42,343 nt of DNA. Source: Lysobacter_F sp035645555 (lineage in GTDB: Bacteria > Pseudomonadota > Gammaproteobacteria > Xanthomonadales > Xanthomonadaceae). Below, piece by piece: positions 25,770-33,402 of the stretch. Under the pieces are notes generated by a model. That model did no database searches and was not told the origin of the DNA. It saw only the letters and a list, made by a program, of their open reading frames with translations. A program made the position numbers and the translations under genes. The stretch spans positions 1 through 42,343 of the forward strand of contig DASQMI010000067.1 of the NCBI GenBank assembly GCA_035645555.1, given 5' to 3'. Within the stretch, counting starts at the first letter, position 1, and each line of letters starts with the position of its first letter.

Positions 25770-26772
25770 CTTGTCCGGCCAGCCACGCCATCACCGCCTT
25801 CTGCACGTGCAGGCGATTCTCCGCCTCGTCGATGGCGATGCAGGCCGGCGAATCCATCACCGCGTCGGTCGCCTTGACGTTGCGCCGTAGCGGCAGGCAG
25901 TGGCTGAACACGGCGTCGTTGGTCAGCGCCATCTTCTGCTCGTCGACGATGAAGTGCCTGTACCGGTCGCGGATCGGCTTCTCGTCCTGCCAGCGGCCGA
26001 AGAACGGCAGCGCGCCCCAGCTCTTGGCGTACACCACGTCGGCACCGCGGTAGGCGCTCTCGATGTCGTGGCTGACGGTCAGCGAACCGCCGCTCTCGGC
26101 GACGTTGTGTTCGGCCCAGCCCATGTAGCGCTCGTCGAGCACGTAGTCCGGCGTCGGGCACAGTAGGGTCACGTCCATGCCGAGGCGGGTGGCGATGGTG
26201 AGCGCGGAATTGGCGACCGCCGTGTTGAGCGGCTTCGGATGGTAGGTCCAGGTCAGCACGTATTTCTTGCCGCGCAGGTCGGTGGTGCCGAAGTGCTCCT
26301 GCAGCGCGAGCGCATGCGCCAGCTCCTGGCACGGATGGGTGATCGTCTCCATGTTGATCACCGGCACCGGCGAGTACCGCGCGAACGCGCGCAGCACTTT
26401 GTCCTCGCGGTCCTGCGACCAGTCGACGAACTTCGGGAACGCACGCACGCCGATCAGGTCGACGTAGCGCCCCAGCACGCGCGCGACCTCGGCGATGTGC
26501 TCCTCGGCCTCGCCGTCCATCACCGTGCCGGTGTCGAACTCGATCGGCCACGCATCCTTGCCCGGCTGCAGCACGATCGCGTGGCCGCCGAGCTGGAACG
26601 CCCCGAGCTCGAAGCTCGTGCGGGTGCGCATCGACGGATTGAAGAACACCAGCGCGATGGCGCGGCCCTTGAGATCGCTGCCGAACGGCGTGCGCTTGAA
26701 CGCGGCCGCCTGCGCCAGCAGCGCGTCGAGCTCGGCACGGCTCAGGTCCTGGGTGTTGAGGAAGTGCTTCAT
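25753..26772 (-). CDS. argF': N-acetyl-L-ornithine carbamoyltransferase (AOTCase, ArgF')
   Basis: Transfers a carbamoyl group to N-acetylornithine to give N-acetylcitrulline. The 339-residue protein carries the carbamoyl-phosphate motif SMRTRTS (47-53), HPCQELAHAL and HCLPLRRNVKATDAVMD. The latter has Lys300 at the position of the carboxylated lysine reported for the Xanthomonas enzyme. These features separate it from ordinary OTCase. GGAG five bases before the ATG supports the start. The last residues (GIRD) and the TAG stop are read from an inverted repeat. It is the first structural gene of the cluster, downstream of a candidate attenuator. Confidence 0.94.
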   Translation of the reverse strand: MKHFLNTQDLSRAELDALLAQAAAFKRTPFGSDLKGRAIALVFFNPSMRTRTSFELGAFQLGGHAIVLQPGKDAWPIEFDTGTVMDGEAEEHIAEVARVLGRYVDLIGVRAFPKFVDWSQDREDKVLRAFARYSPVPVINMETITHPCQELAHALALQEHFGTTDLRGKKYVLTWTYHPKPLNTAVANSALTIATRLGMDVTLLCPTPDYVLDERYMGWAEHNVAESGGSLTVSHDIESAYRGADVVYAKSWGALPFFGRWQDEKPIRDRYRHFIVDEQKMALTNDAVFSHCLPLRRNVKATDAVMDSPACIAIDEAENRLHVQKAVMAWLAGQAGIRD

Positions 26773-26810
26773 GGAGGCTCCGGACTTCGGGATCGGAAGC
26801 GCCGGGGCCC

Positions 26811-26896
26811 GGAAACGCGAACGCCCAGCGCGATGGCTGGGCGTCGATCGAACGCGACGTGCGGCGAGCGCCGCTTACCCAGCCGGTGTGCGGCTG
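26811..26896 (-). promoter_or_regulatory. Candidate arginine attenuator of the argF'GEBCH operon
   Basis: On the minus strand four segments can pair in mutually exclusive ways. Segment 1 CAGCCG (26891-26896), which includes the last Arg codons, pairs with segment 2 CGGCTG (26880-26885). Segment 2 as GGCTGGG (26878-26884) instead pairs with segment 3 CCCAGCC (26835-26841). Segment 3 as ACGCCCAGC (26836-26844) pairs with segment 4 GCTGGGCGT (26821-26829), a 9-bp hairpin with a 6-base loop followed by TTCGCGTTT. The last would be the terminator, although its U tract is interrupted. Segment 2 abuts the leader ORF stop codon. A small hairpin (26861-26874) lies between segments 2 and 3. Folding energies were not computed. 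Confidence 0.65.
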
Positions 26897-26976
26897 CGTC
26901 GGCGCGCGCGCGAGGTCATGCCCGCCGCCATCCAGGCGGAGGTGACGACATCGGCGTCGGCGTAGTAGGCGTTCAT
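26875..26976 (-). CDS. Putative arginine leader peptide of the arg operon
   Basis: A 33-codon ORF between the small exported-protein gene and argF'. It ends ...MTSRARRRSRTPAG, with five Arg codons (CGC, CGC, CGA, CGC, CGC) in seven positions, then TAA. Codon third positions are mostly G or C, as in real genes here. Directly after it come RNA segments that can form alternative helices and a terminator. Its role would be to stall a ribosome when charged tRNA-Arg is scarce. No Shine-Dalgarno is visible; GAGAG lies too far upstream. An in-frame TTG at 27003 would extend it by nine codons. Out-of-frame Arg runs are common in such GC-rich DNA, so the claim rests on position and pairing. Confidence 0.6.
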   Translation of the reverse strand: MNAYYADADVVTSAWMAAGMTSRARRRSRTPAG

Positions 26977-27022
26977 GAGGGCGGCGATGCTCTCACGCGG
27001 CAACCGGCCGCGCAAGTGCGGC

Positions 27023-27460
27023 TCAGCGTGGCGCCGGGGTCACGGCCACGCGGATGCGCAGGCGGTTGCCCGGGTCCTCGGCCAGCCGCGAGCGGAACTT
27101 GACCCCGCGATAGACGTAATCGACGTCGTAGGCGATCGGCCGCCGGAACTCGCGCTCCACCGGCACCATGCGGCAGTTGGCGCGCTTGCGCTGCTCGCGG
27201 GTGAGCGCGTTCTTGACCCGGCCGACCACGCGCGAGAAGCGCGACTCGGCGTCCTCGCCGCTCGCCTCGCAGCGCTCTTCCATGCTCACCGCACGCAGCG
27301 TCTGGTAGACCGGCGTGACCCGCATGACCTGCGCATAGTCGTAGCGGACGTTCTCCGCCGGCACCACGGTCGTGCCCGTGCCTGCCCCGCTCTGTGCACC
27401 GGCCACACCCACGCCGAGGCCGGCCAGGGTCAGCATCAGCAGGAAGGTCGGACGGGTCAT
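27023..27460 (-). CDS. Small exported protein of unknown function
   Basis: The 145-residue protein has a signal peptide (MTRPTFLLMLTLAGLGVGVAGAQ) and then a region YDYAQVMRVTPVYQTLR that resembles the N-terminal part of glycine-zipper envelope proteins of the YcfJ type, but no glycine zipper follows. Two Cys residues are present. I do not recognise a function. The start at 27460 gives the cleanest signal peptide; the frame is open to 27556. It lies 46 bases upstream of the putative arg leader on the same strand, so it might share its transcript. Confidence 0.7.
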   Translation of the reverse strand: MTRPTFLLMLTLAGLGVGVAGAQSGAGTGTTVVPAENVRYDYAQVMRVTPVYQTLRAVSMEERCEASGEDAESRFSRVVGRVKNALTREQRKRANCRMVPVEREFRRPIAYDVDYVYRGVKFRSRLAEDPGNRLRIRVAVTPAPR

Positions 27461-27488
27461 CCTTGGGGCCGGAACTGGGGATCGCGGA

Positions 27489-27551
27489 ATTGTAAGTGCG
27501 CGCGTGGCCCAGCCACTGAACCCCGGCTGTGCGCCCGTGCCTTGGCTACAA
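27489..27551. promoter_or_regulatory. Divergent -10 elements between the small exported protein and cysS
   Basis: TACAAT occurs on the minus strand at 27489-27494, before the exported-protein gene, and on the plus strand at 27546-27551, 25 bases before the cysS ATG. Each matches TATAAT at five of six positions. Neither has a good -35 hexamer. Confidence 0.4.
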
Positions 27552-27576
27552 TCCACGGCCCCCTGGCGACACCCCC

Positions 27577-28953
27577 ATGGCCCTGCATCTCTACAACAGC
27601 CTGACCCGGCGGGTCGAGCGCTTCGAGCCGCTCGACCCCGCGCGGCCGACGATGTACGTCTGCGGCCCGACGGTCTACAACTTCGTGCATATCGGCAACG
27701 CGCGCGGGCCGGTGGTGTTCGGCGTGCTGGCCGCGCTGCTGCGCCGGCGTTACGGGGCGCTCGCCTACGCGCGCAACGTCACCGACGTCGACGACAAGAT
27801 CAACGCCGCCGCCCGCGAGGCGGGCGTGCCGATCTCGGCGATCACCGACCGCTACGCCGCCGCCTACCGCGAGGACATGACCGCGCTCGGCGTCGCGCCA
27901 CCGGACATCGAGCCGGCCGCGACCGCGCACATCGCCGAGATGATCGCGATGATCCAGCGGCTGATCGAACACGGGCACGCCTACGCGGCCGAGGGCCACG
28001 TGCTGTTCGCGGTGGGCTCGTTCCCGGAATACGGCAAGCTCTCGCGCCGCGACCGCGAGGAGATGCTGGCCGGCGCGCGGGTCGAGGTGGCGCCGTACAA
28101 ACGCGACCCGGGCGACTTCGTGCTGTGGAAGCCATCCGGCGACGACCTGCCCGGCTGGGAGTCGCCCTGGGGACGCGGACGCCCGGGCTGGCACATCGAA
28201 TGCTCGGCGATGGCGGCGAAGCATCTCGGCGAGACCATCGACATCCACGCCGGCGGCGTGGACCTGCAGTTCCCGCACCACGAGAACGAGATCGCGCAGA
28301 GTGAATGCGCGCACGGCGGCCGTCCGTTCGCGCGCTTCTGGCTGCACAACGGCATGCTGACGTTCGGCGGCGCCAAGATGGCCAAGTCGGTCGGCAACAT
28401 CCAGCGCGTGCACGACCTGGTACGCGAACACCCGCCCGAGGCGCTGCGCTACGCGCTGCTCTCGGCGCACTACCGCCAGCCGCTCGACTGGTCGGACGCC
28501 CTGATCGAGCAGAGCGTGCGCACGCTCGACCGCCTGTACGGCACGCTGCGCGACCTCGCCGACGTGGACGTGCCGGCGCCGGGCGCCGCCGACATTCCGG
28601 CGAGCGTGGAGGCGGCGCTGGACGACGACCTCAACACGCCGGCGGCACTGGCGGAGCTTTCGCGCATCGCCGCCGACGCCCGCAAGACCGATGACGCGGC
28701 CGAGAAAGCACGCCTGAAACGCGAGCTGCTCGGCGCCGGCTTCGCGCTCGGCCTGCTGCAGCAGGATCCGGCAGCGTGGTTCGCGCGTGGCGCGCAGAAC
28801 GACGACGCGCGCATCCAGGCGCTGATCGACGAACGCGCCGCGGCCAAGAAGGCGCGCGATTTCGCCCGCGCCGACGCGATTCGCGACCAGCTCGCCGCCG
28901 AAGGCGTTCTCCTCGAAGACACGCCGCAGGGCGTACGTTGGCGCCGCGCCTGA
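27577..28953 (+). CDS. cysS: Cysteinyl-tRNA synthetase CysS
   Basis: Class I synthetase charging tRNA-Cys. The 458-residue protein has the zinc Cys29 in YVCGPTVYNFVHIGNARG, the HIGN signature (38-41), GWHIECSAM with a second zinc-site Cys, HHENEIAQSE, and KMAKS (267-271), a KMSKS variant. The C-terminal helical DALR-like region is present. The start at 27577 gives the normal N-terminus ALHLYNSLTRRVE; no strong Shine-Dalgarno is seen. sufE follows 12 bases later, which suggests a cysS-sufE-MFS operon with a cysteine and sulfur theme for the first two. Confidence 0.95.
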   Translation: MALHLYNSLTRRVERFEPLDPARPTMYVCGPTVYNFVHIGNARGPVVFGVLAALLRRRYGALAYARNVTDVDDKINAAAREAGVPISAITDRYAAAYREDMTALGVAPPDIEPAATAHIAEMIAMIQRLIEHGHAYAAEGHVLFAVGSFPEYGKLSRRDREEMLAGARVEVAPYKRDPGDFVLWKPSGDDLPGWESPWGRGRPGWHIECSAMAAKHLGETIDIHAGGVDLQFPHHENEIAQSECAHGGRPFARFWLHNGMLTFGGAKMAKSVGNIQRVHDLVREHPPEALRYALLSAHYRQPLDWSDALIEQSVRTLDRLYGTLRDLADVDVPAPGAADIPASVEAALDDDLNTPAALAELSRIAADARKTDDAAEKARLKRELLGAGFALGLLQQDPAAWFARGAQNDDARIQALIDERAAAKKARDFARADAIRDQLAAEGVLLEDTPQGVRWRRA

Positions 28954-28965
28954 CCGTTGTTTGCG

Positions 28966-29403
28966 ATGAACGACTCCGCCTTCCCGCTCGAACCGACTCC
29001 CGCCGAGGCCCAGGCCGCGATCCGCGACGAGTTCGCGTTCTTCGGCGACTGGGCCGAGCGCTACCAGTACCTGATCGACCTCGGCCGCAAGCTGCCGCCG
29101 TTTCCGGACGAGTGGAAGACCGACGAGAACCGCCTGCACGGCTGCCAGTCGATGGTGTGGATCGTCACCGAGGGCGACGCGCAGCAGCTTGCGTTCCGCG
29201 CCGTCAGCGACTCGGCGATCGTGTCCGGGCTGATCTACCTGGCGCTGCGCGTGTACTCGGGACGCAGCGCGCGCGAGATCGTCGACACCGAACCGGCGTT
29301 CGTCGCCGACATCGGCCTCGGCAAGCATCTGTCGCCCACGCGCAGCAACGGCCTGACCGCGCTGCTGGCGCACATCCGCGAGCAGGCGCTGGCGCGGCTG
29401 TGA
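28966..29403 (+). CDS. sufE: Cysteine desulfuration protein SufE
   Basis: Accepts persulfide sulfur from the cysteine desulfurase SufS for Fe-S cluster assembly. The 145-residue protein carries the acceptor Cys60 in NRLHGCQSMVWI and the typical YLIDLGRKLPPFPDEWK segment. I chose the ATG at 28966; a TTG nine bases upstream is also in frame. No other suf genes are present here. Its stop overlaps the GTG start of the MFS gene. Confidence 0.94.
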   Translation: MNDSAFPLEPTPAEAQAAIRDEFAFFGDWAERYQYLIDLGRKLPPFPDEWKTDENRLHGCQSMVWIVTEGDAQQLAFRAVSDSAIVSGLIYLALRVYSGRSAREIVDTEPAFVADIGLGKHLSPTRSNGLTALLAHIREQALARL

Positions 29404-30647
29404 GCGGAGCGGCGGGCGCACCCGCGGAGGCCGTGCTGCCGCTTCGCAACCGCGGGTTCCTCGGCCTGCTCGGCTACCGCCTGCTGGCGCTGCTCTCCTA
29501 CCAGATCGTCGCAGTCACGGTCGGCTGGCACATCTACGAGATCACACGCGATGCGTTGTCGCTCGGCCTGATCGGCTTGGCGGAGGTGATTCCGTACATC
29601 GGCTGCGCGCTGTTCGCCGGCTACGCGGTCGACCACCTGCCGCGCCGCAGGCTCGGCATGGTCGCCTGTCTCGGCCTGGCGGCGACCGCGGCGCTGCTCG
29701 CCGCCGCCTCTGCCGGCGCGGTGCCGACCTGGGGCACGCTCACGCTGTACGTGGCGATTGCGCTCAACGGCGTGGTGCGCGCGTTCCTCGCGCCGGTCTA
29801 CACCGCCCTATTCGCACGCGTGCTGGCGCGCGCGCAGTTCGCGCGCGGCGCCGGTGTCGGCAGCGTGGTGATGCAGACCGGACTGGTGGCCGGTCCCGCA
29901 TTGGGCGGCCTGCTGGTGGCGTTCGGCGGCAAGACGCTCGCTTACCTCGTCGCGACCGGACTGGCCGCGGCGGCCGCTGTCGCGGTGATCTCCCTGCGCG
30001 TGACCGAGCCGCCGGTGCCGCTGCAGCGCGCACCGGTGTTCCGCAGCATCGGCGAAGGCTTGCGCTTCGTGTGGAACCAGCCGGTGGTGCTCGGCGCGCT
30101 GGCGCTGGACATGTTCTCGGTGCTGTTCGGCGGCGCGGTCGCGCTGCTGCCGGCATTCATCAAGGACGTGCTGCAGGCCGGGCCGGAAGCGCTCGGCCTG
30201 CTGCGCGCGATGCCGGCGGCCGGCGCCGTGCTGGTCGGGCTGTGGCTGACCCGGCATCCGCCGCAGCGGCAGGCCGGGCGGCTGCTGCTCGTCGCGGTCG
30301 CCGGGTTCGGGCTGTGCATCATCGGCTTCGCGCTGTCGCGGCAGCTGTGGCTGTCGATGCTTCTGCTGGCCGCGTCGGGCGCGTTCGACGGCGTTTCCGT
30401 GGTGATCCGTTCGACCATCCTGCAGCTGGCCACGCCGGATGAGATGCGCGGCCGGGTCGCCGCGATCAACGGCATCTTCATCGGCTCGTCGAACGAACTG
30501 GGCGCATTCGAATCCGGCGTCGCCGCGCGCCTGCTCGGTCTGGTGCCGTCGGTGGTGTTTGGCGGCTGCATGACCCTGCTGGTGGTCGCCCTTACCGCCT
30601 GGAAAGTGCCGCGGCTGCGCCGGCTCGACCTGCGCGAGCTGCACTGA
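29400..30647 (+). CDS. MFS transporter, EntS-like
   Basis: The 415-residue protein has about 12 hydrophobic helices and the MFS loop motif after helix 2 as AGYAVDHLPRRRLG, with a related segment GVVIRSTILQLATPDEMRGRVAAINGIF in the second half (cited as VIRSTILQL and PDEMRGRV). This pattern is typical of the enterobactin-exporter-like (MFS_3) group of proton-driven exporters. The substrate cannot be told. The start is a GTG at 29400 overlapping the sufE stop as GTGA. A strong terminator follows. Confidence 0.85.
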   Translation: MSGAAGAPAEAVLPLRNRGFLGLLGYRLLALLSYQIVAVTVGWHIYEITRDALSLGLIGLAEVIPYIGCALFAGYAVDHLPRRRLGMVACLGLAATAALLAAASAGAVPTWGTLTLYVAIALNGVVRAFLAPVYTALFARVLARAQFARGAGVGSVVMQTGLVAGPALGGLLVAFGGKTLAYLVATGLAAAAAVAVISLRVTEPPVPLQRAPVFRSIGEGLRFVWNQPVVLGALALDMFSVLFGGAVALLPAFIKDVLQAGPEALGLLRAMPAAGAVLVGLWLTRHPPQRQAGRLLLVAVAGFGLCIIGFALSRQLWLSMLLLAASGAFDGVSVVIRSTILQLATPDEMRGRVAAINGIFIGSSNELGAFESGVAARLLGLVPSVVFGGCMTLLVVALTAWKVPRLRRLDLRELH

Positions 30648-30673
30648 GCCGCACGGCCGCGCGCCGGCCAACG

Positions 30674-30701
30674 AAAAGCCCCGCACGAGGCGGGGCTTTT
30701 T
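30674..30701. terminator. Bidirectional intrinsic terminator
   Basis: An 11-bp perfect stem, AAAAGCCCCGC (30674-30684) with GCGGGGCTTTT (30690-30700), has a 5-base loop. Five T follow on the plus strand and four on the minus strand. It can end both the MFS operon and the convergent dksA-like gene. Confidence 0.92.
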
Positions 30702-30722
30702 GACGCGGGACCGGAGGATGAA

Positions 30723-31721
30723 TCAGTCGCCCATCTGCTTCTGCAGGTGCTCCCAACGCTCCTGCGCGTCGATCGTGCGCTCCGCGGTCAGGCGCGCCTC
30801 GAGGCGCTCCAGCCCGATCTCCTCGCCGGTGTCGACGCAGTACCCGTACTCGCCGTTGTCGATGCGCTTGAGCGTCGAGTCGATCTTGGCGATCAGCTTG
30901 CGGTAGCGGTCGCGCGTGCGCAGCTCGAGCGAGTTCTCGGTCTCGCGGGTGGCGCGCTCGGCCTCGTCGCCGACGTCGCGCACCTCGTCCTTCAGGTTCT
31001 CGATCGTCTGCTTCGACTCCTCGACCAGCTCGGCACGCCACCCCAGCAGGCGCTGGCGGAAGTACTCGAGCTGCAGTGGGCTCATGTACTCCTCGTCCGG
31101 GCTCGGCTTGTAGCCGGTCGGCACGATCGGACGCCCGGTGGCCTCGTCGACCTCGTACGGCACGACCTTGAACTTGGTGCGCGGCTGCGGGTCGGCCGGC
31201 TTGGCGGCGACGGCGACCGCGACGCGGCCGTTGGTCTGCACCGCACCCACGCCCGGCTTGACGACCGGCGCGGCAGGCTTGGCCGCCGGGGCGGCGGGCT
31301 TGGCGGCGGCGCGAGCAGCGGGCTTGGCCGCCTGCGTCTCGATCTTGCGCGGCTCCACCGCCTTGGATTCGGTCGGCGCCTTCGCCGGAGCCGGGGCGCT
31401 CGGGCGCGCCGGCGCCGCCTTCCTGGCGACCGGCTGCGGCTTCTTCGCGGCCGGCGCCGACTTGGCGCCCGCCTGCTTGGCCGGCACCGCCTTCTTGGCG
31501 ACCGGCTTGGCGGGCGCGGCCTTCTTCGCAGGCGCGCTCTTCTTCGCCGCCTTGGCCGGAGCCGCCTTCTTCGGCGCCGGCTTGGCGACCTTCTTGGCGA
31601 CGGGCTTGCTCGCGGCCTTCTTGGCGGCCGGCTTCTTGGCGACGGCCGCCTTCTTCGGCGCCGGCTTGGCGACCTTCTTGGCGGCCTTCACAGGCTTCTT
31701 TGCGGTCTTCTTGGCTGCCAC
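30723..31721 (-). CDS. dksA: DksA-like RNA polymerase-binding protein with a histone-H1-like N-terminal tail
   Basis: The last 150 or so of 332 residues are DksA. They form a coiled coil with the tip motif DVGDEA, matching the D-x-x-D-x-A needed for RNA polymerase, then NSLELRTRDRYRKLIAKID and a C-terminal region. Of the four zinc Cys only one remains (about Cys295, in GYCVDTGEEIG); the others are Thr or Ala, so the classical zinc site is lost. The first 170 residues are a Lys/Ala/Pro-rich tail with repeats such as KKVAKPAPKKAA, like histone H1 or AlgP. The tail probably binds DNA or RNA. The start is a GTG with AGGA upstream. Confidence 0.88.
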   Translation of the reverse strand: MAAKKTAKKPVKAAKKVAKPAPKKAAVAKKPAAKKAASKPVAKKVAKPAPKKAAPAKAAKKSAPAKKAAPAKPVAKKAVPAKQAGAKSAPAAKKPQPVARKAAPARPSAPAPAKAPTESKAVEPRKIETQAAKPAARAAAKPAAPAAKPAAPVVKPGVGAVQTNGRVAVAVAAKPADPQPRTKFKVVPYEVDEATGRPIVPTGYKPSPDEEYMSPLQLEYFRQRLLGWRAELVEESKQTIENLKDEVRDVGDEAERATRETENSLELRTRDRYRKLIAKIDSTLKRIDNGEYGYCVDTGEEIGLERLEARLTAERTIDAQERWEHLQKQMGD

Positions 31722-31745
31722 GAGAGGCGTTTCCTCGGTGTTCCC

Positions 31746-31773
31746 TTGTGACGGGAAAGCGCGCTGTTATACC
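31746..31773 (+). promoter_or_regulatory. Promoter of the yidD-pyrC-M23 unit
   Basis: TTGTGA (31746-31751) and TATACC (31768-31773) are spaced by 16 bases. They lie in the 106-base gap between the divergent dksA-like and yidD genes. Confidence 0.5.
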
Positions 31774-31827
31774 CTGCCGCCGCACCTGCGGCAACCGCGA
31801 TCAAATGCCTCGACGCATCAACGTTTC

Positions 31828-32046
31828 GTGATCGGGCGAACGCTCATCCTGCTGTTGCGCGGCTACAAGCGCTGGGTCAGTCCGCTGCTCGGTCCGCGTT
31901 GCAGGTTCCACCCGACGTGCTCGGAATACGCGATGCAGGCGATCGCCCGCTTCGGTGCCCTGAAAGGCGGCTACCTGGCGACGCGCCGCGTGCTGCGCTG
32001 CCATCCCCTCCATCCCGGCGGCCACGATCCGGTGCCGCCCCACTGA
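31828..32046 (+). CDS. yidD: Membrane protein insertion efficiency factor YidD
   Basis: A 72-residue peripheral membrane protein that assists YidC-dependent insertion. The family core is clear: LLRGYKRWVSPLLGPRCRF, then HPTCSEYA and a closing RCHPLHPGGHDPVP. Three Cys residues are conserved. The start is a GTG at 31828 (VIGRTLILLLRGY) with no evident Shine-Dalgarno. The usual location is between rnpA and yidC near the origin; here it leads a unit with pyrC, nine bases downstream. Confidence 0.92.
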   Translation: MIGRTLILLLRGYKRWVSPLLGPRCRFHPTCSEYAMQAIARFGALKGGYLATRRVLRCHPLHPGGHDPVPPH

Positions 32047-32055
32047 ACGGACGCC

Positions 32056-33402
32056 ATGCACCCTACCCTCATCGTCAACGCGCGGCTGGTCAACGAAGGC
32101 CGGGAATTCGACGGCGACATCCGCATCGACGGCGGACGCATCGCGCAGATCGGCAGCGGCCTGAGCGCGCGCGCGGGCGAGACGGTGATCGACGCGGGGG
32201 GCCGCCGGCTGCTGCCGGGCATGATCGACGACCAGGTGCATTTCCGCGAACCGGGGCTCGAGCACAAGGCCGACATCGCCACCGAATCGGCGGCAGCGGT
32301 GGCCGGCGGGCTCACCTCGTTCATGGACATGCCGAACACCCAGCCGCCGACGCTCGACGCGGACGCGCTGGAAGACAAGTACCGCCGCGCCGCCGGCCGC
32401 AGCTGGGGCAACTACGGCTTCTACCTCGGCGCGTCCAACGACAACTTGGCGGCGATCCGCGCGCTCGACCCGCGCGCCGCGCCCGGCATCAAGGTGTTCA
32501 TGGGCGCGTCCACCGGCAACATGCTGGTCGACGATCCGGTGACGCTCGATGCGATCTTCCGCGAGGCGCCGACGCCGATCATCACCCACTGCGAGGACAC
32601 GCCGACCATCGACGCCGAGCTGGCGCGCTACAAGGCGCGCTACGGGGACGACATCCCGGCCGAGATCCATCCCGACATCCGCTCCCGCGAGGCCTGCCTG
32701 AAGTCGACCCGGCTGGCGCTGGAGCTGGCGCGCCGTCACGACACCCGCCTGCATGTGCTGCACATCTCCACCGCGGACGAACTGGCGCTGTTCGAGCGCG
32801 GGCCGCTGATCCGTGCGGACGGTTCGCGCAAGCGCATCACCGCCGAGACCTGCGTGCATTTCCTGCGCTTCGACCGCGCCGATTACGAGCGGCTCGGACA
32901 TCTGATCAAGTGCAACCCGGCGATCAAGGACGCGACCGACCGCGAGGCGCTGATCGGCGCCATCGCGGCCGACGTGATCGACGTGCTCGCCACCGACCAC
33001 GCGCCGCACACGCTGGCCGAGAAGTCGCAGCCCTACACCCGCGCGCCGAGCGGCCTGCCGCTGGTGCAGTTCGCGCTGCTGGCGGCGCTGGAGCTGGTGC
33101 ACGAGGGCAAGCTGACCACCGCGCAGGTGGTGCAGAAGTTCGCCCACGCACCGGCGCAGCTGTTCGACGTGCGCGAGCGCGGCTTCCTGCGCGAAGGCTA
33201 TGCGGCAGATCTGGTGCTGATCGACGACGCGCCGTACACGGTGCGCCGCGAGGACGTGCTGTCGAAGTGCGGCTGGTCGCCGTTCGAAGGCTTCACGTTC
33301 CACAGCCGGATCGCCTCGACCTGGGTCAACGGCGTGCTGGCCTGGGACGGCAGCCGCCTCGTGGGCACGCCGAACGGACAGCGGCTGGCGTTCGACCGAT
33401 GA
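32056..33402 (+). CDS. pyrC: Dihydroorotase, class I (PyrC)
   Basis: Cyclises carbamoyl aspartate to dihydroorotate in pyrimidine synthesis. The 448-residue amidohydrolase has the metal segment DDQVHFREPG (residues 58-67), the lysine expected to be carboxylated in GIKVFMGASTGNM, metal His residues in ITHCEDT and LHVLHIS, and the catalytic Asp in ATDHAPH. The first His of the usual H-x-H motif is Gln60 here, which I recall as the form in one dihydroorotase subgroup. It overlaps the next gene by ATGA. Confidence 0.93.
   Translation: MHPTLIVNARLVNEGREFDGDIRIDGGRIAQIGSGLSARAGETVIDAGGRRLLPGMIDDQVHFREPGLEHKADIATESAAAVAGGLTSFMDMPNTQPPTLDADALEDKYRRAAGRSWGNYGFYLGASNDNLAAIRALDPRAAPGIKVFMGASTGNMLVDDPVTLDAIFREAPTPIITHCEDTPTIDAELARYKARYGDDIPAEIHPDIRSREACLKSTRLALELARRHDTRLHVLHISTADELALFERGPLIRADGSRKRITAETCVHFLRFDRADYERLGHLIKCNPAIKDATDREALIGAIAADVIDVLATDHAPHTLAEKSQPYTRAPSGLPLVQFALLAALELVHEGKLTTAQVVQKFAHAPAQLFDVRERGFLREGYAADLVLIDDAPYTVRREDVLSKCGWSPFEGFTFHSRIASTWVNGVLAWDGSRLVGTPNGQRLAFDR

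Noticed and set aside
23358..26551. Very long minus-strand frames running through argE'/argG and argG/argF'
   Set aside because: They are the real genes' frames extended upstream through neighbours read out of frame, not fusions; conserved starts and overlaps lie inside.
27457..29421. A 654-codon open frame on the minus strand opposite cysS and sufE
   Set aside because: Both genes on the other strand have full motifs. The antisense product has low-complexity Arg/Val/Gln composition.
31400..31721. Short tandem motifs considered as a CRISPR or VNTR
   Set aside because: The repeats are imperfect, in frame, and encode the Lys/Ala/Pro-rich tail of the dksA-like protein. There are no constant spacers.
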